Shown here piece by piece: positions 61,061 to 64,000 of a stretch of 64,000 nucleotides of DNA; the first letter of the stretch is position 1, and each line of letters begins with the position of its first letter. The notes beneath the pieces are model-generated. The model was not told where the DNA came from. It searched no databases and saw only the letters and a list, made by a program, of their open reading frames with translations. The translations under genes and the position numbers were made by a program. Where the stretch lies: the NCBI GenBank assembly GCA_947846985.1, contig CANTUZ010000005.1, positions 13,583,861 to 13,647,860 on the forward strand. Direction: 5' to 3'. Source of the stretch: Fratercula arctica (lineage: Eukaryota > Chordata > Aves > Charadriiformes > Alcidae).

Positions 61061-64000
61061 AGAGTTAGAAATGTTTTTCCTCTGCAGATTAAATAAAAAA
61101 ATGCCATTTTACTTCTTTTGATGGCAATAGCAATGATAGGTTAAGGTGGGATCCTTGACATCCGAACAGGATGCTCCAAGGTGCTCTGGACAAGGCAGCT
61201 GCTTGTGACCAAATCTGTGCAAGCAGCTGCTGTTTGGTAAGGAGTGCTGGAATAACCAGTGTGGTCGGAAGAACTTGGAATAAGGACTGGAGTTTGCATG
61301 AGAGTATGGCTTTGGTGGAAGTGAGTTCAAGGTAGCACCCTCTTCCTGGGTTTGTCCACTATTTGGCTTAACTGAGACCTTGAAAAGGACTTTTTAAAAA
61401 CAGCTATAACTCTAAGATTCCTGAAGCTTCTGCTGCTTTTCCATCTAAAATACCTGCTTTCCAAACGTGGAAGTTTGTTGTAATAACTCCTAGATTGCTA
61501 AGATCTCTACAACACTCAGCTTGGGATACCCTCCTATGTCCAGTGAGGAGTTTTAGATGTTGGAGTTACTTTGCTTTTCTGTCCCAATTAAACATATTAA
61601 GGAGCACTATAAATGACACAGTGTTTATCCAAATAACTACTATTTTCTGGCAAAATTTGAATTCAGTGTAGAATTAAAGTTTAATTAAAATATGTGCTAA
61701 AAGTGAATTTATCTTTTATGTTGATACTGTGAAGTGCAGCATAGCTTATCATGCCTATGCTTATAATTTGTATGAAAACCAGAAAAGCAGTTTGCAAACA
61801 TTACTATATCCCAATTCAGATTCTGCAAATAAAAGATGGTGATTAAAAACACAATTACTCCTTTCCCATAAGTAAGTGACTTGCTATTTATCTATAAAGA
61901 TACAAGGACAGGGCAGCCATAATTTAAGTGTGACTATTGAAGAATGCGTTATGGAGTTGTAGGAGGCTTCTTAGCATTAACTAGGAAATGTTTTGGAAAA
62001 GATGGTGCATCACTACTACATACTATCAAAGAAAAGGAGACTGGGGTGAAAGAGCAGGAAGAGAAAACAGCACAAGTGTGGCTGCTGTTACAGGTATCCG
62101 ATAAGGAAAGAAGACTGCACCTATCTGATACGAGGAAAGTCAGCAAGAGCATCTTTGAAAGAGATAAAAGGTCTCTCATCTCCCTTTTCTCCCTTTATTT
62201 ATTCAGTGAATTTCAGTGCTTGCAGGAAGCACCTGGTTGACAGCTCTGTACCTTGTAGTCCTTGGTTTATTCCCAGCAGGGTATACAGTACAGACATCTA
62301 CAGCACTGGTTTCCCCTGTTTGCTCTGCTAACGGGTAATGTAGGGTATGCTTCTATTTCCAAGGTGTGTTCAGTCGCGGGCCTGTCTGCCCACTTCAGCA
62401 GTGGTGTGGGTACAGGCTGGGTGTCTGGCAGACTTGGAGGCTGGACTAAAATGAGGCAGCTAATGCTATTATTGCCCCAGACATCATCCTTACCCTTTGG
62501 TGGATGTTGCCACCCCTGAGGCAGTGATGTCTAATCCACTCATGAATCAATTATTGAACTGTTGCATTTTTCAGCCTGGCCTATTAAATTAAACTGACAT
62601 CAGTCTCATCTCAGAAAGACATTAGATAGTGATGAATTTCAGGTACTGTTAGCCTGGTTTTGAATTGGCCAGCTAGAGACAGACAGATTCATTTTTCATT
62701 CCAGCTGCTAGAAACACCATCACACACTATCTTGCTGTTGCTATTGTGGCTTGTTGCTCAATGGGTGGCCTTCCTTGCTAACTCCTGAGAGGGGGCAATT
62801 TCATAAGGAGAAAGGGAGTGTAAGAAAGCCAGAAAGGTCAAAACCTATCTTTTTTCTGTCTTTGTTAGAATTGTGAGGAAGAGAGTGTATATGTAAAAAG
62901 TGAGATTGGCTGGTTAGTTAAAAAGGCATCACTGGAAGAAAAAGCACAATATTGCCTATATGGATTTTAAAAAGGACTGTGTGGAATTAATTCAATTCAT
63001 GTTAGGGGAGCTTACATCCATGGAAAAATGGAAAAGAAGTATTCCATACTGCCAACAGCATTGCTTTATAGCTACAGGCACCTGCAGTACACCTACCATG
63101 TACAGGCCCTGCTTGCTCTTTGCTGTACTTCCATTCAGTGGGTGCACCTGCTAAGGAAGCTGTGGAAACCCTTTTACTGTGGCTTGTCAAAAGGCAGAAG
63201 GTCCTCAGACTGCTCTGAGCTGAACCTGCACGTGTTTGGCTTTGTCTGTTCTCGTTCCTTTCCTGAATTCTGGTTTTATTGGTGACTGGAATAAAACAAA
63301 AAAGTGTTCAAATGAAGGTTGACTGCTCCTACAGTTTATCCTGTTTTCTCTGCCCAGGACTTAGGGGGAATTGGTAAGTGTTTGTGTGCTTCATTTTGAC
63401 TCCTTATGGCAAATGGAGCCATGGGAGATCTGTTACATACAGTCACGAACAGGCCAGAAGGGCAGCAGCCTGGTTTGCACAGCGGGATGCTGATCTGTGC
63501 CGGTGCCTCATAAAGCCTGTGTTTGTGAGTGCACTTCTCTTCGAATGCACTTCTCTTTTTCACAGTGAAAAAAAAAAAAAAAGAAAAAAAATCAACACGG
63601 AAATCCTGGCAGATATTTCCTGCCTGCTAGAGCTGTGGATTCATTACTATTAATAGAACTCTTAATTGACTACTCTAGAGCAGCTGTAAAAATTGATTAG
63701 ATGCATATGAGGAAATAAACATGGGTCAGGCTGTAGTGGTGCAATGATATGAATTTGATGACCTATTAGGACATTTTTGTGTCTAACAAAGGATTTTTTT
63801 AATAAACATTAAACAGCCCACATTTTGCCCTCCAGCACTTCTCCCAGTCTAATGAATGTATAATGAAAGCAAATATTTGTTATAGCAAAAGAATCCCATT
63901 TTTTAAATCTCATGCCCGCATATTTTCAAGAGGTTAGGTTACTTGTCATGTGAAACATCTATGAATTTTAAGTGAGGCCAGATTAGCAAAGCTCTATAGT

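Larger units (their letters stand above)
56141..64000. other. Downstream intergenic DNA, no gene recognised
   Basis: Apart from one possible small exon at 56705-56771 nothing coding is recognised. Poly-A runs lie at 60237-60255 and 63568-63581. An 11-bp inverted repeat lies at 61034-61060. In mammals the gene following STK33 is LMO1, and long regulatory deserts surround it. Some stretches, such as 60770-60840 with homeodomain-type TAAT words, could be regulatory, but this is only an impression. Confidence 0.5.

Noticed and set aside
56141..64000. Searched by eye for LMO1 exons (LIM domain Cys/His patterns)
   Set aside because: No frame shows the spaced CxxC / HxxC motifs with splice sites.

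Overview
The window is vertebrate nuclear DNA, almost certainly from a bird. It is AT-rich, its few coding blocks are short and bounded by GT/AG splice sites, and it carries CR1 LINE copies. Two of these have the avian-type CR1 3' end, and one ends in the ATTCTATG-like tail. No bacterial-style genes, rRNA, tRNA, CRISPR or endogenous retrovirus were recognised. The species cannot be named from the sequence.

The only protein-coding locus I recognise is STK33 (serine/threonine kinase 33), on the + strand from about 31.0 to 55.5 kb. Human STK33 was recalled from memory for comparison; no alignment was run. Recognisable blocks, in order: divergent glycine-loop exon (31001-31122), VAIK-lysine exon (31356-31427), hinge/alphaD-E exon with a frameshift (32380-32516), HRD catalytic-loop exon (33558-33646), a decayed activation-loop exon (about 34440-34520), APE exon (39626-39701), a degenerate subdomain IX-X block (44288-44386), subdomain XI exon (44658-44743), a C-terminal tail exon (51640-51879) and the terminal exon (about 55311-55455), with a poly(A) signal at 56111. 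The exon for the alphaC region is not recognisable. Loss of glycine-loop glycines, a frameshift with a stop, loss of a readable DFG segment and replacement of conserved C-lobe residues together suggest a decayed kinase, although the catalytic-loop and APE exons remain intact.

Layout: 1-22.9 kb has no convincing exon. It holds two young CR1 insertions (9.60-9.88 kb on +, 17.96-19.11 kb on -) and one weak candidate 5' exon near 20.2 kb. At 22.95-23.61 kb and 29.66-30.67 kb lie two minisatellite arrays with the same ~30-bp unit in opposite orientation, just upstream of the kinase blocks. STK33 introns contain a ~2-kb ancient CR1 (36.4-38.5 kb, -), a second ancient CR1 3' end (53.57-53.97 kb, -), a MIR-like SINE (about 50.74-50.93 kb) and a 20-bp-stem hairpin at 40.94-41.01 kb. 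From 56.2 to 64 kb the sequence looks intergenic, apart from one possible small exon at 56705-56771. In human, the region downstream of STK33 leads toward LMO1; no LMO1 or TRIM66 exon was recognised here.
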